Assembly: GCF_014646095.1 (NCBI RefSeq)
Contig: NZ_BMMU01000021.1
Coordinates: 1 to 64,000 of the forward strand
Length of the DNA: 64,000 nt
DNA from: Streptomyces lacrimifluminis
GTDB taxonomy: Bacteria > Actinomycetota > Actinomycetes > Streptomycetales > Streptomycetaceae
Reading direction: 5' to 3'
Below the pieces are notes generated by a model. That model was not told where the DNA came from. It searched no databases and saw nothing but the letters and a program-made list of their open reading frames with translations. The translations under genes and the position numbers were made by a program. Positions 17,855 to 26,288 of the stretch are shown here, piece by piece (within the stretch, counting starts at the first letter, position 1; each line of letters opens with the position of its first letter).

Positions 17855-19453
17855 TCAGTTTCGGCGCAGCGTCCGGGTGGCCCCCGCCGCGACCGTCGTC
17901 GCCAGGATCCAGCCCAGCATGATGATCGCCGCGGACAGCCACTGCCAGCCGCCGCGCATCTGCCAGAAGCCGACCTGACCCAGGTCGATCACCGGGAGAA
18001 GCAGGTCGAGGGCGAAGAGGGAGGGGTTCCACGGCGGGTGCTCCCCGCTCCTCAACGGCGGATGACTCGCGTGCGCGAACGCCACCGACGTCACCGCCCA
18101 CAGCACCGCCATCCACACGGCGGCCCGGCCGGGCCGGTACCCGTAGGCGACCGTCCAGTCCTGCACGTACCCCCACAGCTTCGCCGCCGGCGGCAGGGTC
18201 TCGCGGCGCCGGCGCTGCTTGGCGAGCAGCACCTCGCGCGCGTCCTCGTCCTCGCCGCCGTTGCGCAGCACGGTGGCCAGCCGCTCGTACGGCTCCGGGC
18301 TGTACTCGGCGGTCGCCGCCGCCACCCACGCCAGCCGCTCCGCCGGCGGGAACGGCCCCTGCGGTACGAGGTTCTCGTACCCGAAGCCACCCATGTGCAG
18401 GTTGCCCGGCCCCGGCCAGCTGTCCGCCCGGTCCACGAGGTTGACGACCTTGGCGCCCGACAGCACCACCTTGCCGCGCTCCGGCCGCTCCCCGAGGAAG
18501 CGCAGTTCGGGCGTCTGCACCCGGAGCAGTGACAGCTGCTGATCGTCGGTGAAGACGAGGCGGGCGCGCTCCAGGTCGACGGCGTCGCCGAACCGGCCGT
18601 CGTCGAGCCGGATCCCGCCCTCGCACTCGAAGCGCTGGATGCGCGTCCCGCGCGCGGGGGTCGTACCGCTGGTCAGGATGGGGTTCCAGACGCCCGCGGG
18701 GGTCAGATACAGCGTGCGGCCCACGGTCAGCTGGGGGGCGTTGAGCGCGAGTCTCCCGTAGGGGTTGGCGAGACGGGCGCCGCGCAGGCTCAGCGAGACG
18801 CCGATCGTCGCCCCGCGCAGGCTCAGTTCGCCGTGCGACTCCAGCATCTCGGCCTGGAGGTCCTGGCCGACGCTCATGCCGTCCGCGACGATCGAGCGAC
18901 CGCGCCGGTCCCGGTAGACGATGGCCTGGTTGAGCAGCAGGTCCGTACCGATCTGCGCGTCGGTGAGCCGTGCGCCGTTGTGGAAGCGGCAGCGGGGGAG
19001 ATGCAGGTCGCCCTCGGTGTGGACCCGGGCCGCCTCCAGCCGCGGCACCGAGCAGTTCACCAGCCGTACGGTCGTGAAGCGGGCCTCCGGCAGCAGGATC
19101 TCCTTCTCGAACCGGCAGCTCTTCAGCTCCACGTACGGCTCGACCGTGCCGCCCGCCAGATCCAGCGTGCCGTTGATCTGCACGCCGGTGAGCTTGAGGG
19201 ACGACACGCGCCCGGCGAGCGCCTGCGGGCCGTCGAGGAGCAGCCAGCACACGATGCGGGCCCGTACGGTGCGTTCGGCGCCCCACGGATGGCCGCCGTG
19301 CGGATCGTCGACGACGGTGTCGCCGCTGCTGAGGTCGTACACGCTGCCGTTGCGGAAGGCCAGCCACATGCCGAGTTCGGCTGCGCTCAGGTCGTCCGGT
19401 GGTTCCCCCGTGTTCGCCGAGCCCCCCGTGCGGATGCCGGCACCCTCTGTCAC
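17855..19453 (-). CDS. Membrane protein with pentapeptide-like beta-helix domain
   Basis: The 532-aa protein has a long N-terminal region (about 70-370) with recurrent short beta-repeat phrases such as LKLTGVQINGTLDLAG, LRGATIGVSLSLRGARLAN and LNAPQLTVGRTLYL, spaced like a right-handed beta-helix related to pentapeptide repeats. Two or three membrane helices lie in the last 130 residues (about 430-450, 470-490 and 500-522). It is sometimes annotated as a membrane-associated oxidoreductase, but I see no redox motif. GTG at 19453 is preceded by AGGAAAAGTC and a stronger GGAGGAG further up; ATGs at 19483/19480 are alternatives. The gene is divergent from hisD. Confidence 0.72.
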   Translation of the reverse strand: MTEGAGIRTGGSANTGEPPDDLSAAELGMWLAFRNGSVYDLSSGDTVVDDPHGGHPWGAERTVRARIVCWLLLDGPQALAGRVSSLKLTGVQINGTLDLAGGTVEPYVELKSCRFEKEILLPEARFTTVRLVNCSVPRLEAARVHTEGDLHLPRCRFHNGARLTDAQIGTDLLLNQAIVYRDRRGRSIVADGMSVGQDLQAEMLESHGELSLRGATIGVSLSLRGARLANPYGRLALNAPQLTVGRTLYLTPAGVWNPILTSGTTPARGTRIQRFECEGGIRLDDGRFGDAVDLERARLVFTDDQQLSLLRVQTPELRFLGERPERGKVVLSGAKVVNLVDRADSWPGPGNLHMGGFGYENLVPQGPFPPAERLAWVAAATAEYSPEPYERLATVLRNGGEDEDAREVLLAKQRRRRETLPPAAKLWGYVQDWTVAYGYRPGRAAVWMAVLWAVTSVAFAHASHPPLRSGEHPPWNPSLFALDLLLPVIDLGQVGFWQMRGGWQWLSAAIIMLGWILATTVAAGATRTLRRN

Positions 19454-19601
19454 GACTTTTCCTACTCCTCCCCGCGTCATCAAGCACTACCAGCGGGTTT
19501 CGTACAACCGTTGTGCCCGCTCAGTAACTCTCTGAACTCAAGACGTGAAGGTGATCTTCCGGGTTCCCGGATGCGGTCCGTGGAACGGTTCGAAACGCTC
19601 T

Positions 19602-19618
19602 GTATCAGCCACTGATAC
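19602..19618. promoter_or_regulatory. Palindrome GTATCAG-N3-CTGATAC upstream of hisD
   Basis: A perfect 7-bp inverted repeat with a 3-base centre lies 59 bases before the hisD start codon chosen here, in the divergent gap between hisD and the membrane protein. It is A/T-richer than its surroundings and dimer-sized, so it could be an operator for the his operon. No known regulator is matched. Confidence 0.4.
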
Positions 19619-19677
19619 GCGCGAACGGCGCCCGATCGCCGTCTGAGAGAATTGACCTCGTGCTGCAACATTTCTCG

Positions 19678-21000
19678 ATGGCTCGAATCGATCTGCGCGG
19701 CGACGCCCTCCCTGAGGGACCCGCCCTGCGCGACCTGCTGCCCCGAGCGGACTTCGACGTCTCGGCCGCCCTGGAGAAGGTGCGTCCGATCTGCGAGGCC
19801 GTGCATCATCGGGGCGACGCGGCGCTGATCGACTTCGCCGAGAAGTTCGACGGAGTCCGGCTGGAATCCGTACGCGTGCCCGCTCAGGCCCTGGCCGACG
19901 CGCTGGAACAGCTCGACCCGGCCGTCCGCGCGGCCCTGGAGGAGTCCATCCGGCGCGCCCGTCTCGTCCACCGCGAGCAGCGCCGCACGACGCACACGAC
20001 CCAGGTCGTGCCCGGCGGCTCGGTCACCGAGAAGTGGGTGCCCGTGGACCGGGTCGGGCTGTACGCGCCCGGCGGGCGGTCCGTCTACCCGTCCTCCGTG
20101 ATCATGAACGTCGTGCCCGCGCAGGAAGCGGGCGTCGAGTCGATCGCCCTCGCCTCCCCGGCCCAGGCCGAGTTCGACGGGCTCCCGCACCCCACCATCC
20201 TGGCCGCCTGCGCGCTGCTCGGCGTCGACGAGGTGTACGCGGCCGGGGGCGCCACCGCCGTCGCGATGTTCGCGTACGGCACCGAGTCCTGCGCACCCGC
20301 CAACATGGTGACCGGCCCCGGCAACATCTGGGTCGCCGCCGCCAAGCGGTACTTCGCGGGGAGGATCGGCATCGACGCCGAGGCCGGCCCGACCGAGATC
20401 GCGATCCTCGCCGACGACACCGCCGACCCGGTGCACGTCGCCGCCGACCTGATCAGCCAGGCCGAGCACGACCCGCTGGCCGCCGCGGTCCTCGTCACGG
20501 ACTCCGTGGCGCTCGCGGACGCGGTCGCGAAGGAGCTGGAGCCGCAGGTCGCGGCCAGCAGGCACATCGAGGACCGGATCGCCCCGGCGCTGGCCGGCCG
20601 GCAGTCCGCGATCGTCCTCGTGGACGGCGTGGAGGAGGGGCTGCGGGTCGTCGACGCGTACGGCGCCGAACACCTGGAGATCCAGACCGCGGACGCGGCG
20701 GCCGTGGCCGACCGGGTGCGCAACGCCGGCGCGATCTTCGTCGGGCCCTGGTCGCCGGTCTCGCTGGGCGACTACGCGGCCGGGTCCAACCACGTCCTGC
20801 CGACCGGCGGCTGCGCCTGCCACTCCTCCGGCCTCTCCGTCCAGTCCTTCCTGCGCGGCATCCACATCGTCGACTACACACGGGACGCGCTGGCCGACGT
20901 CGCACATCACGTGGTGACGCTGGCGGAGGCGGAGGACCTGCCCGCACACGGCGCGGCGGTCAAGGCCCGGTTCGGGTGGAAGGTACCTGAAGGCAAGTGA
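19678..21000 (+). CDS. hisD: Histidinol dehydrogenase
   Basis: The 440-aa enzyme catalyses the last two steps of histidine synthesis, histidinol to histidine, with NAD and Zn. Conserved blocks include RVGLYAPGGRSVYPSSVIMN, VTGPGNIWVAAAKR, EAGPTEIAILADD, the metal/catalytic region LISQAEHDP, the catalytic YGAEHLEI and SNHVLPTGG. ATG at 19678 gives MARIDLRGDALPEG, which fits the family start I remember for streptomycetes; an in-frame GTG at 19660 would add six residues. It heads the his operon and overlaps hisC by 4 bases (GTGA). Confidence 0.95.
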   Translation: MARIDLRGDALPEGPALRDLLPRADFDVSAALEKVRPICEAVHHRGDAALIDFAEKFDGVRLESVRVPAQALADALEQLDPAVRAALEESIRRARLVHREQRRTTHTTQVVPGGSVTEKWVPVDRVGLYAPGGRSVYPSSVIMNVVPAQEAGVESIALASPAQAEFDGLPHPTILAACALLGVDEVYAAGGATAVAMFAYGTESCAPANMVTGPGNIWVAAAKRYFAGRIGIDAEAGPTEIAILADDTADPVHVAADLISQAEHDPLAAAVLVTDSVALADAVAKELEPQVAASRHIEDRIAPALAGRQSAIVLVDGVEEGLRVVDAYGAEHLEIQTADAAAVADRVRNAGAIFVGPWSPVSLGDYAAGSNHVLPTGGCACHSSGLSVQSFLRGIHIVDYTRDALADVAHHVVTLAEAEDLPAHGAAVKARFGWKVPEGK

Positions 21001-22124
21001 CTGACAACCCCTCTTTGTCCCCTTGGGACGAGCTCCCCGTCCGGGACGAGCTGCGCGGCAAGTCGCCGTACGGCGCGCCCCAACTCGACGTCCCCGTACG
21101 GCTGAACACCAACGAGAACCCCTACCCGCTGCCCGACGCGCTCGTCGAGCGGATCACCGAGCGGGTGCGCGAGGCGGCCCGGAACCTCAACCGCTACCCT
21201 GACCGGGACGCCGTGGAGCTGCGCACGCAGCTCGCCAGGTACCTGACGGACACCTCGGGCCACGAGGTCGGCCTCGCCAACGTCTGGGCCGCCAACGGCT
21301 CCAACGAGGTCATCCAGCAGCTGCTCCAGACCTTCGGCGGGCCCGGCCGCACCGCGATCGGCTTCGAGCCGTCGTATTCCATGCACGGCCTCATCGCGCG
21401 CGGGACGGGCACCGGATGGATCTCCGGTCCCCGCAACGAGGACTTCACCATCGATCTCGCGGCGGCCGAGAAGGCCATCGCCGAGCACCGGCCCGACGTC
21501 GTCTTCGTCACCACCCCCAACAACCCCACCGGGAACGCGGTCCCGCCCGGGACGGTCCTCGCGCTGTACGAGGCCGCGCAGGCCGCGAAGCCCTCGATGG
21601 TCGTGGTCGACGAGGCGTACGTCGAGTTCAGCCATGGCGACTCGCTTCTGCCGCTGATCGAAGGACGGCCGAATCTCGTCGTCTCGCGGACCATGTCGAA
21701 GGCGTTCGGCGCGGCCGGCCTGCGCCTCGGCTATCTCGCCGCGCACCCGGCCGTCGTCGACGCCGTACAGCTCGTACGGCTGCCCTACCACCTGTCGGCC
21801 GTGGCGCAGGCGACCGCCCTGGCCGCCCTGGAGCACACCGACACGCTGCTCGGTTACGTCGAGCAGCTGAAGTCCGAGCGGGACCGGCTGGTCGCCGAAC
21901 TGCGTGCCATCGGGTTCGACGTCACCGAGTCCGACGCCAACTTCGTGCAGTTCGGCACCTTCGCCGACTCCCACGCGGCCTGGCAGCGGATCCTCGACCG
22001 GGGCGTCCTGGTCCGGGACAACGGTGTACCGGGATGGCTGCGGGTCACCGCGGGAACTCCCGCCGAAAACGACGCGTTCCTCGACGCGGTACGTGAACTG
22101 AAGAAAGAGCAGGGCAAGTCATGA
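20997..22124 (+). CDS. hisC: Histidinol-phosphate aminotransferase
   Basis: The 375-aa PLP enzyme converts imidazole-acetol phosphate and glutamate to histidinol phosphate. Visible motifs are RLNTNENPYPLP near the N-terminus, TTPNNPTGN, VVVDEAYVEF with the PLP-phenol-binding Asp/Tyr, SRTMSKAFGAAGLRLGY with the PLP-binding Lys, and the C-terminal GWLRVTAGT with the substrate Arg. Length matches the class-I/II aminotransferase family. GTG at 20997 overlaps the hisD stop (GTGA), and its own stop overlaps hisB by ATGA, so translation is coupled on both sides. Confidence 0.95.
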   Translation: MTDNPSLSPWDELPVRDELRGKSPYGAPQLDVPVRLNTNENPYPLPDALVERITERVREAARNLNRYPDRDAVELRTQLARYLTDTSGHEVGLANVWAANGSNEVIQQLLQTFGGPGRTAIGFEPSYSMHGLIARGTGTGWISGPRNEDFTIDLAAAEKAIAEHRPDVVFVTTPNNPTGNAVPPGTVLALYEAAQAAKPSMVVVDEAYVEFSHGDSLLPLIEGRPNLVVSRTMSKAFGAAGLRLGYLAAHPAVVDAVQLVRLPYHLSAVAQATALAALEHTDTLLGYVEQLKSERDRLVAELRAIGFDVTESDANFVQFGTFADSHAAWQRILDRGVLVRDNGVPGWLRVTAGTPAENDAFLDAVRELKKEQGKS

Positions 22125-22714
22125 GCCGCGTCGGACGCGTGGAGCGCACCACCAAGGAGACGTCGGTCCTCGTCGAGATCGATCTCGACGGCACCGGCAA
22201 GGTCGAGGTGTCGACGGGCGTCGGCTTCTACGACCACATGCTCGACCAGCTCGGCCGGCACGGTCTGTTCGACCTGACCGTGAAGACCGAGGGCGACCTG
22301 CACATCGACTCGCACCACACCATCGAGGACACCGCCCTCGCGCTCGGCGCCGCCTTCAAGCAGGCGCTCGGCGACAAGGTGGGGATCTACCGCTTCGGCA
22401 ACTGCACGGTCCCCCTGGACGAGTCCCTCGCCCAGGTGACGGTGGACCTGAGCGGCCGCCCGTACCTCGTGCACACCGAGCCCGAGAAGATGGCGCCGAT
22501 GATCGGCGAGTACGACACCACGATGACCCGGCACATCCTGGAGTCCTTCGTCGCCCAGGCCCAGATCGCGCTGCACGTGCACGTGCCCTACGGGCGCAAC
22601 GCGCACCACATCGTGGAGTGCCAGTTCAAGGCCCTCGCACGGGCGCTGCGGTACGCCTCCGAGCGCGACCCGCGCGCGGCGGGCATCCTCCCCTCCACGA
22701 AGGGCGCCCTGTAA
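22121..22714 (+). CDS. hisB: Imidazoleglycerol-phosphate dehydratase
   Basis: The 197-aa Mn-dependent dehydratase converts imidazole-glycerol phosphate to imidazole-acetol phosphate. It is monofunctional: the histidinol-phosphatase domain of enterobacterial HisB is absent. Motifs are FYDHMLDQLGRHG, the metal-binding DSHHTIEDTA, and a second one near the C-terminus, RNAHHIVECQFKALARAL. ATG at 22121 overlaps the hisC stop (ATGA). The stop is 3 bases before the ATG of a small membrane protein gene. Confidence 0.95.
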   Translation: MSRVGRVERTTKETSVLVEIDLDGTGKVEVSTGVGFYDHMLDQLGRHGLFDLTVKTEGDLHIDSHHTIEDTALALGAAFKQALGDKVGIYRFGNCTVPLDESLAQVTVDLSGRPYLVHTEPEKMAPMIGEYDTTMTRHILESFVAQAQIALHVHVPYGRNAHHIVECQFKALARALRYASERDPRAAGILPSTKGAL

Positions 22715-22717
22715 GCC

Positions 22718-22882
22718 ATGAGCGGCCTCTCGACCATCCTGATCGTCGTCGGACTCTTCCTGGTCGGCGGGATCTACTCCTTCGTCAAGCAGAAGATGCC
22801 GATGAGCCTCATCGTGCTGCTCTCGATAGGCGCCGCGATGTGTCTGGTCGCCGGCGTCATGAGGCTGGAGGTATGGAATTGA
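22718..22882 (+). CDS. Small two-helix membrane protein inside the his operon, 54 aa
   Basis: ATG at 22718, 3 bases after the hisB stop, opens a 54-codon frame ending in TGA at 22880-22882, which overlaps the TTG start proposed for hisH. The protein is almost entirely two hydrophobic helices (about 5-20, TILIVVGLFLVGGIY, and 30-47, LIVLLSIGAAMCLVAGV) joined by a short basic loop (FVKQKMP). It is too long and too regular in codon use to be a chance gap between hisB and hisH. It has no enzymatic role in histidine synthesis that I know; its place makes co-expression with the his genes certain if the operon is transcribed. Confidence 0.75.
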   Translation: MSGLSTILIVVGLFLVGGIYSFVKQKMPMSLIVLLSIGAAMCLVAGVMRLEVWN

Positions 22883-23529
22883 GCGCGTCCAAGGCATCCA
22901 AGAAGGTCGTCGTCTTCGACTACGGCTTCGGGAACGTGCGGTCGGCCGAACGTGCCCTCGCGCGCGCGGGTGCCGACGTCGAGATAACGCGTGACTTCGA
23001 CACGGCCATGAACGCGGACGGGCTGCTGGTGCCGGGCGTCGGCGCCTTCGCCGCCTGTATGCGGGGCCTCAAGGAGGCGCGCGGCGACTGGATCGTCGGG
23101 CGCCGGCTGTCCGGCGGGCGTCCCGTGATGGGCATCTGCGTGGGCATGCAGATCCTCTTCGCGCGCGGGATCGAGCACGGCGTCGAGACCGAGGGCCTCG
23201 ACGAATGGCCCGGCTCCGTCGAGCCGCTCCAGGCCGACATCGTGCCCCACATGGGCTGGAACACCGTCGAGGCCCCGGCGGACTCCCAGCTCTTCGCGGG
23301 GCTGGGGGCCGACGCGCGCTTCTACTTCGTCCACTCGTACGCCGTCCACGACTGGTCCCTGGAGATCACGAACCCGACGATGCGCGCCCCCAAGGTCACC
23401 TGGTCGACGCACGGCAAGCCCTTTGTCGCGGCCGTCGAGAACGGTGCCCTGTGGGCCACCCAGTTCCACCCCGAGAAGTCCGGCGACGCCGGAGCGCAGC
23501 TGCTCACCAACTGGATCGGAACCCTGTAG
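22879..23529 (+). CDS. hisH: Imidazole glycerol phosphate synthase, glutaminase subunit
   Basis: The 216-aa class-I glutamine amidotransferase supplies ammonia to HisF. The nucleophile elbow is PVMGICVGMQILF with the catalytic Cys, and the C-terminal His-Glu dyad is TQFHPEKSG. The FDYGFGNVRSAERAL N-terminus and LVPGVGAF oxyanion-side loop are typical. TTG at 22879 is favoured because GGAGG ends 7 bases upstream and the start overlaps the previous stop (TTGA). The in-frame ATG at 22873 directly abuts that GGAGG and would add two residues. priA follows after 3 bases. Confidence 0.92.
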   Translation: MSASKASKKVVVFDYGFGNVRSAERALARAGADVEITRDFDTAMNADGLLVPGVGAFAACMRGLKEARGDWIVGRRLSGGRPVMGICVGMQILFARGIEHGVETEGLDEWPGSVEPLQADIVPHMGWNTVEAPADSQLFAGLGADARFYFVHSYAVHDWSLEITNPTMRAPKVTWSTHGKPFVAAVENGALWATQFHPEKSGDAGAQLLTNWIGTL

Positions 23530-23532
23530 ACC

Positions 23533-24258
23533 ATGGCCAAGCTCGAACTCCTCCCCGCCGTCGACGTCCGCGACGGCCAGGCCGTCCGCCTCGTGCACGG
23601 CGAGTCCGGTACGGAGACTTCGTACGGCTCCCCCCTGGAGGCCGCCCTCGCCTGGCAGCGCTCGGGCGCCGAGTGGCTGCACCTGGTCGACCTGGACGCC
23701 GCCTTCGGCACCGGTGACAACCGCGAGCTGATCGCCGAGGTCGCCGGGGCGATGGACATCAAGGTGGAGCTGTCCGGTGGCATCCGCGACGACGACACGC
23801 TGGCCGCGGCCCTCGCCACCGGCTGCACCCGGGTGAATCTCGGCACGGCCGCGCTGGAGACCCCGGAGTGGGTCGCGAAGGTCATCGCCGAGCACGGCGA
23901 CAAGATCGCGGTCGGTCTGGACGTCCGCGGAACCACGCTCCGCGGACGCGGCTGGACCCGGGACGGCGGCGACCTCTACGAGACGCTGGAGCGCCTCAAC
24001 TCCGAAGGCTGCGCGCGGTATGTCGTGACCGACATCGCCAAGGACGGCACGCTCCGGGGCCCGAACCTGGAACTGCTGCGCGACGTCTGCGCGGCGACCG
24101 ACCGCCCCGTCGTGGCCTCCGGCGGTGTGTCGTCCCTGGACGACCTGCGGGCCATCGCCGAACTGGTACCCCTCGGTGTCGAGGGGTCCATCGTCGGGAA
24201 GGCCCTGTACGCGAAGGCGTTCACCCTGGAAGAGGCCTTGGAGGCGGTGGCCAAGTGA
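23533..24258 (+). CDS. priA: Bifunctional phosphoribosyl isomerase A (HisA/TrpF)
   Basis: The 241-aa TIM barrel isomerises ProFAR in histidine synthesis and, in actinobacteria that lack trpF, also phosphoribosylanthranilate in tryptophan synthesis. The two catalytic Asp are in place: D11 in LLPAVDVRDG and D130 in VGLDVRG. Phosphate-binding loops are visible in ELSGGIRDDD and VASGGVSSLDD. The loop RGWTRDGGDL resembles PriA rather than monofunctional HisA. No trpF is seen near the trp genes here, which fits the dual role. ATG at 23533 lies 3 bases after hisH; the stop overlaps the next gene by GTGA. Confidence 0.94.
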   Translation: MAKLELLPAVDVRDGQAVRLVHGESGTETSYGSPLEAALAWQRSGAEWLHLVDLDAAFGTGDNRELIAEVAGAMDIKVELSGGIRDDDTLAAALATGCTRVNLGTAALETPEWVAKVIAEHGDKIAVGLDVRGTTLRGRGWTRDGGDLYETLERLNSEGCARYVVTDIAKDGTLRGPNLELLRDVCAATDRPVVASGGVSSLDDLRAIAELVPLGVEGSIVGKALYAKAFTLEEALEAVAK

Positions 24259-24653
24259 GTGACGTACGGCGTGTCACGACCGGTGCGCCCTGGGAGGAGA
24301 CCTTCGGGTACTCCCGCGCGGTGGAGCTGCCGAACGGACTGGTGCTGGTCTCCGGCTGCACCTCGATCGTGGACGGGGAGATCGCCGGCGGTGGTCCCTA
24401 CGAGCAGACGGTCAACGCCTTCAACGTCGCCTTCACGGCGCTGGAGCAGCTGGGGCTCGGCCGCGACGACGTCGTGCGCACGCGCATGTACATCACCCAC
24501 GCGCGGGACGTGGACGACATCGGACGCGCCCACAAGGAGCTGTTCGACGCCGTCCGGCCCGCCGCATCCATGATCATCGTCGCTGGCCTCGTGGACCCCA
24601 GTCTGGTCGTCGAGGTCGAGGTGGAGGCGTTCCGAGGGGTGTCCGCAGCATGA
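24255..24653 (+). CDS. RidA family (YjgF/UK114) protein
   Basis: The 132-aa protein matches RidA-type enamine/imine deaminases in length and in its motifs: LVLVSGCTSIVDGEI, QLGLGRDDVVRTRMYITHARD with the substrate-carboxylate-binding Arg, and VVEVEVEAFRGV at the C-terminus with the conserved Glu. RidA proteins clear reactive 2-aminoacrylate made by PLP enzymes. Its place between priA and hisF is conserved in streptomycetes as far as I recall. GTG at 24255 overlaps the priA stop, and its own stop overlaps hisF by ATGA. Confidence 0.86.
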   Translation: MSDVRRVTTGAPWEETFGYSRAVELPNGLVLVSGCTSIVDGEIAGGGPYEQTVNAFNVAFTALEQLGLGRDDVVRTRMYITHARDVDDIGRAHKELFDAVRPAASMIIVAGLVDPSLVVEVEVEAFRGVSAA

Positions 24654-25405
24654 CCCTTGCCGTACGAGTCATCCCCTGCCTGGACGTCGACAACGGCCGG
24701 GTCGTCAAGGGCGTCAACTTCCAGAACCTCCGCGACGCGGGCGACCCCGTCGAGATGGCCAAGGTCTACGACGCCGAGGGCGCCGACGAACTGACGTTCC
24801 TGGACATCACCGCCTCCTCGGGCAACCGCGAGACCACCTACGACGTGGTCCGGCGCACCGCCGAACAGGTGTTCATCCCGCTGACCGTGGGCGGCGGGGT
24901 GCGCGCGGCCGAGGACGTCGACAAGCTGCTGCGCGCCGGCGCCGACAAGGTCGGCGTCAACACGGCCGCCATCACGCGTCCGGAGCTGATCCGCGAGATC
25001 GCCGAGCGGTTCGGCCGACAGGTGCTGGTGCTGTCCGTGGACGCCCGCCGCACCGACTCCGGCTCCTTCGAGGTCACCACCCACGGCGGCCGACGCGGCA
25101 CCGGCATCGACGCCGTCGAGTGGGCGCACCGGGCCGCCGAGCTGGGCGCCGGTGAGATCCTGCTCAACTCGATGGACGCGGACGGCACGAAGGACGGCTA
25201 CGACATCGAGATGATCGAGGCCGTACGCAGGCACGTGAGCGTGCCGCTGATCGCCAGCGGGGGAGCGGGCCGCCTGGCCGACTTCGCGCCGGCCGTCGGG
25301 GCGGGCGCGGACGCCGTCCTGGCCGCCTCCGTCTTCCACTTCGGGGATCTGCGGATCGGGCAGGTGAAGGACGCGCTGCGCGCGGCTGGGCATCCGGTTC
25401 GCTGA
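24650..25405 (+). CDS. hisF: Imidazole glycerol phosphate synthase, cyclase subunit
   Basis: The 251-aa TIM barrel condenses PRFAR with ammonia from HisH to give imidazole-glycerol phosphate and AICAR. The first catalytic Asp is in VIPCLDVDNGRVVKG and the second in VLSVDARR; phosphate loops are VGGGVRAAED and IASGGAGRL. Length is standard. ATG at 24650 overlaps ridA (ATGA). It is the last his gene of the operon; a short CGCGGT/ACCGCG hairpin at 25408-25425 and a dispersed repeat follow. Confidence 0.95.
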   Translation: MTLAVRVIPCLDVDNGRVVKGVNFQNLRDAGDPVEMAKVYDAEGADELTFLDITASSGNRETTYDVVRRTAEQVFIPLTVGGGVRAAEDVDKLLRAGADKVGVNTAAITRPELIREIAERFGRQVLVLSVDARRTDSGSFEVTTHGGRRGTGIDAVEWAHRAAELGAGEILLNSMDADGTKDGYDIEMIEAVRRHVSVPLIASGGAGRLADFAPAVGAGADAVLAASVFHFGDLRIGQVKDALRAAGHPVR

Positions 25406-25438
25406 CACGCGGTTCTTCGACCGCGCGTCCGGCGGGGG

Positions 25439-25507
25439 CTGGTCGCGCCCCGCGGCGGAGCCGCAGATCAAATACAGCCCAGCGCCGCTGTCGGGGGCGC
25501 GGGGCGC
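25439..25507. repeat. Dispersed intergenic repeat family B, copy 1
   Basis: CTGGTCGCGCCCCGCGGCGG, then AGCCGCAGAT and a GCGGGGCGCCCC-like end. The CTGGTCGCGCC and GCGGCGGAGCCGCAGAT blocks recur at 31102-31162. The copy fills most of the gap between hisF and the convergent TIGR03085-type gene. GCGGCGGAGCCGC can form a short hairpin. Confidence 0.65.
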
Positions 25508-25513
25508 CCCGAC

Positions 25514-26149
25514 TTAGATGCCCAGCTGCTTCGACTCGTGCAGCTTGGCGATCGCGTCCTTGTCGCCCTCCAGCTCCACGTCGGCGACGCTCTGGCGGCC
25601 GTACGCGAACAGCAGCAGTTCGGACGGTTCGCCGGTCACCGTGACCACCGGGGTGCCGCGGTGGGCGACCGCCGTCTGGCCGTCCGGGCGGCGCAGCACC
25701 AGGCCCGTCGCCGCGCCCCGGCCCGTCAGCCGGGCGGTGCGCTCCAGACGGGACCACAGGGCGTCCTGGAAGACCGGGTCCAGCTCGCGGGGCGTCCAGT
25801 CGGGCCGCGCCCGGCGGACGTCCTCCGTGTGGACGTAGAACTCGACGGTGTTCGACGCCTCGTCCACCTGCTTCAGCGAGAACGGCGAGAAACGCGGCGG
25901 GCCGGTACGGATCAGCTGTATCAGCTCCTCGTACGGCTTGTCGGCGAACTCCGCCATCACCCGCTCAAGACGGGAGCCGAGCTGTTTGATCAGCAGGCCA
26001 CCGGCGGCGTCCGGGCGGCGCTCGCGCACCACCACGTGCGCGGCGAGATCACGGGTCCGCCAGCCCTCGCACAGGGTCGGGGCGTCGGGACCCTCGGTCT
26101 CCAACAGGTCGGCGAGAAGAAGTCGTTCACGCTTCGCGTAGGTAGACAT
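25514..26149 (-). CDS. TIGR03085 / maleylpyruvate isomerase-N domain (DinB-like) protein
   Basis: The 211-aa protein fits the TIGR03085 actinobacterial family with a DinB-like four-helix bundle. RDLAAHVVVRERRPDA carries the conserved His of the metal site, and VEFYVHTEDVRRARP carries the second His/Glu cluster. Relatives use mycothiol as cofactor, but the reaction is unknown. ATG at 26149 begins MSTYAKRERLLL; longer readings on the same frame give a Gly-rich extension with no family support. It interrupts the his-trp block on the opposite strand. Confidence 0.8.
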   Translation of the reverse strand: MSTYAKRERLLLADLLETEGPDAPTLCEGWRTRDLAAHVVVRERRPDAAGGLLIKQLGSRLERVMAEFADKPYEELIQLIRTGPPRFSPFSLKQVDEASNTVEFYVHTEDVRRARPDWTPRELDPVFQDALWSRLERTARLTGRGAATGLVLRRPDGQTAVAHRGTPVVTVTGEPSELLLFAYGRQSVADVELEGDKDAIAKLHESKQLGI

Positions 26150-26288
26150 GTCAGCAAGCGTACGACTGTCCCCGCGGTCCGCCCACCCGTCGCCCGGCCA
26201 CCCCCCCCCACCGAGACGCTCGGCGCCGCCCCCATCCATTCAATGGACATCCCGGAGGAGTGTCGGTGGGGCGCGGCACAATGGCCCC

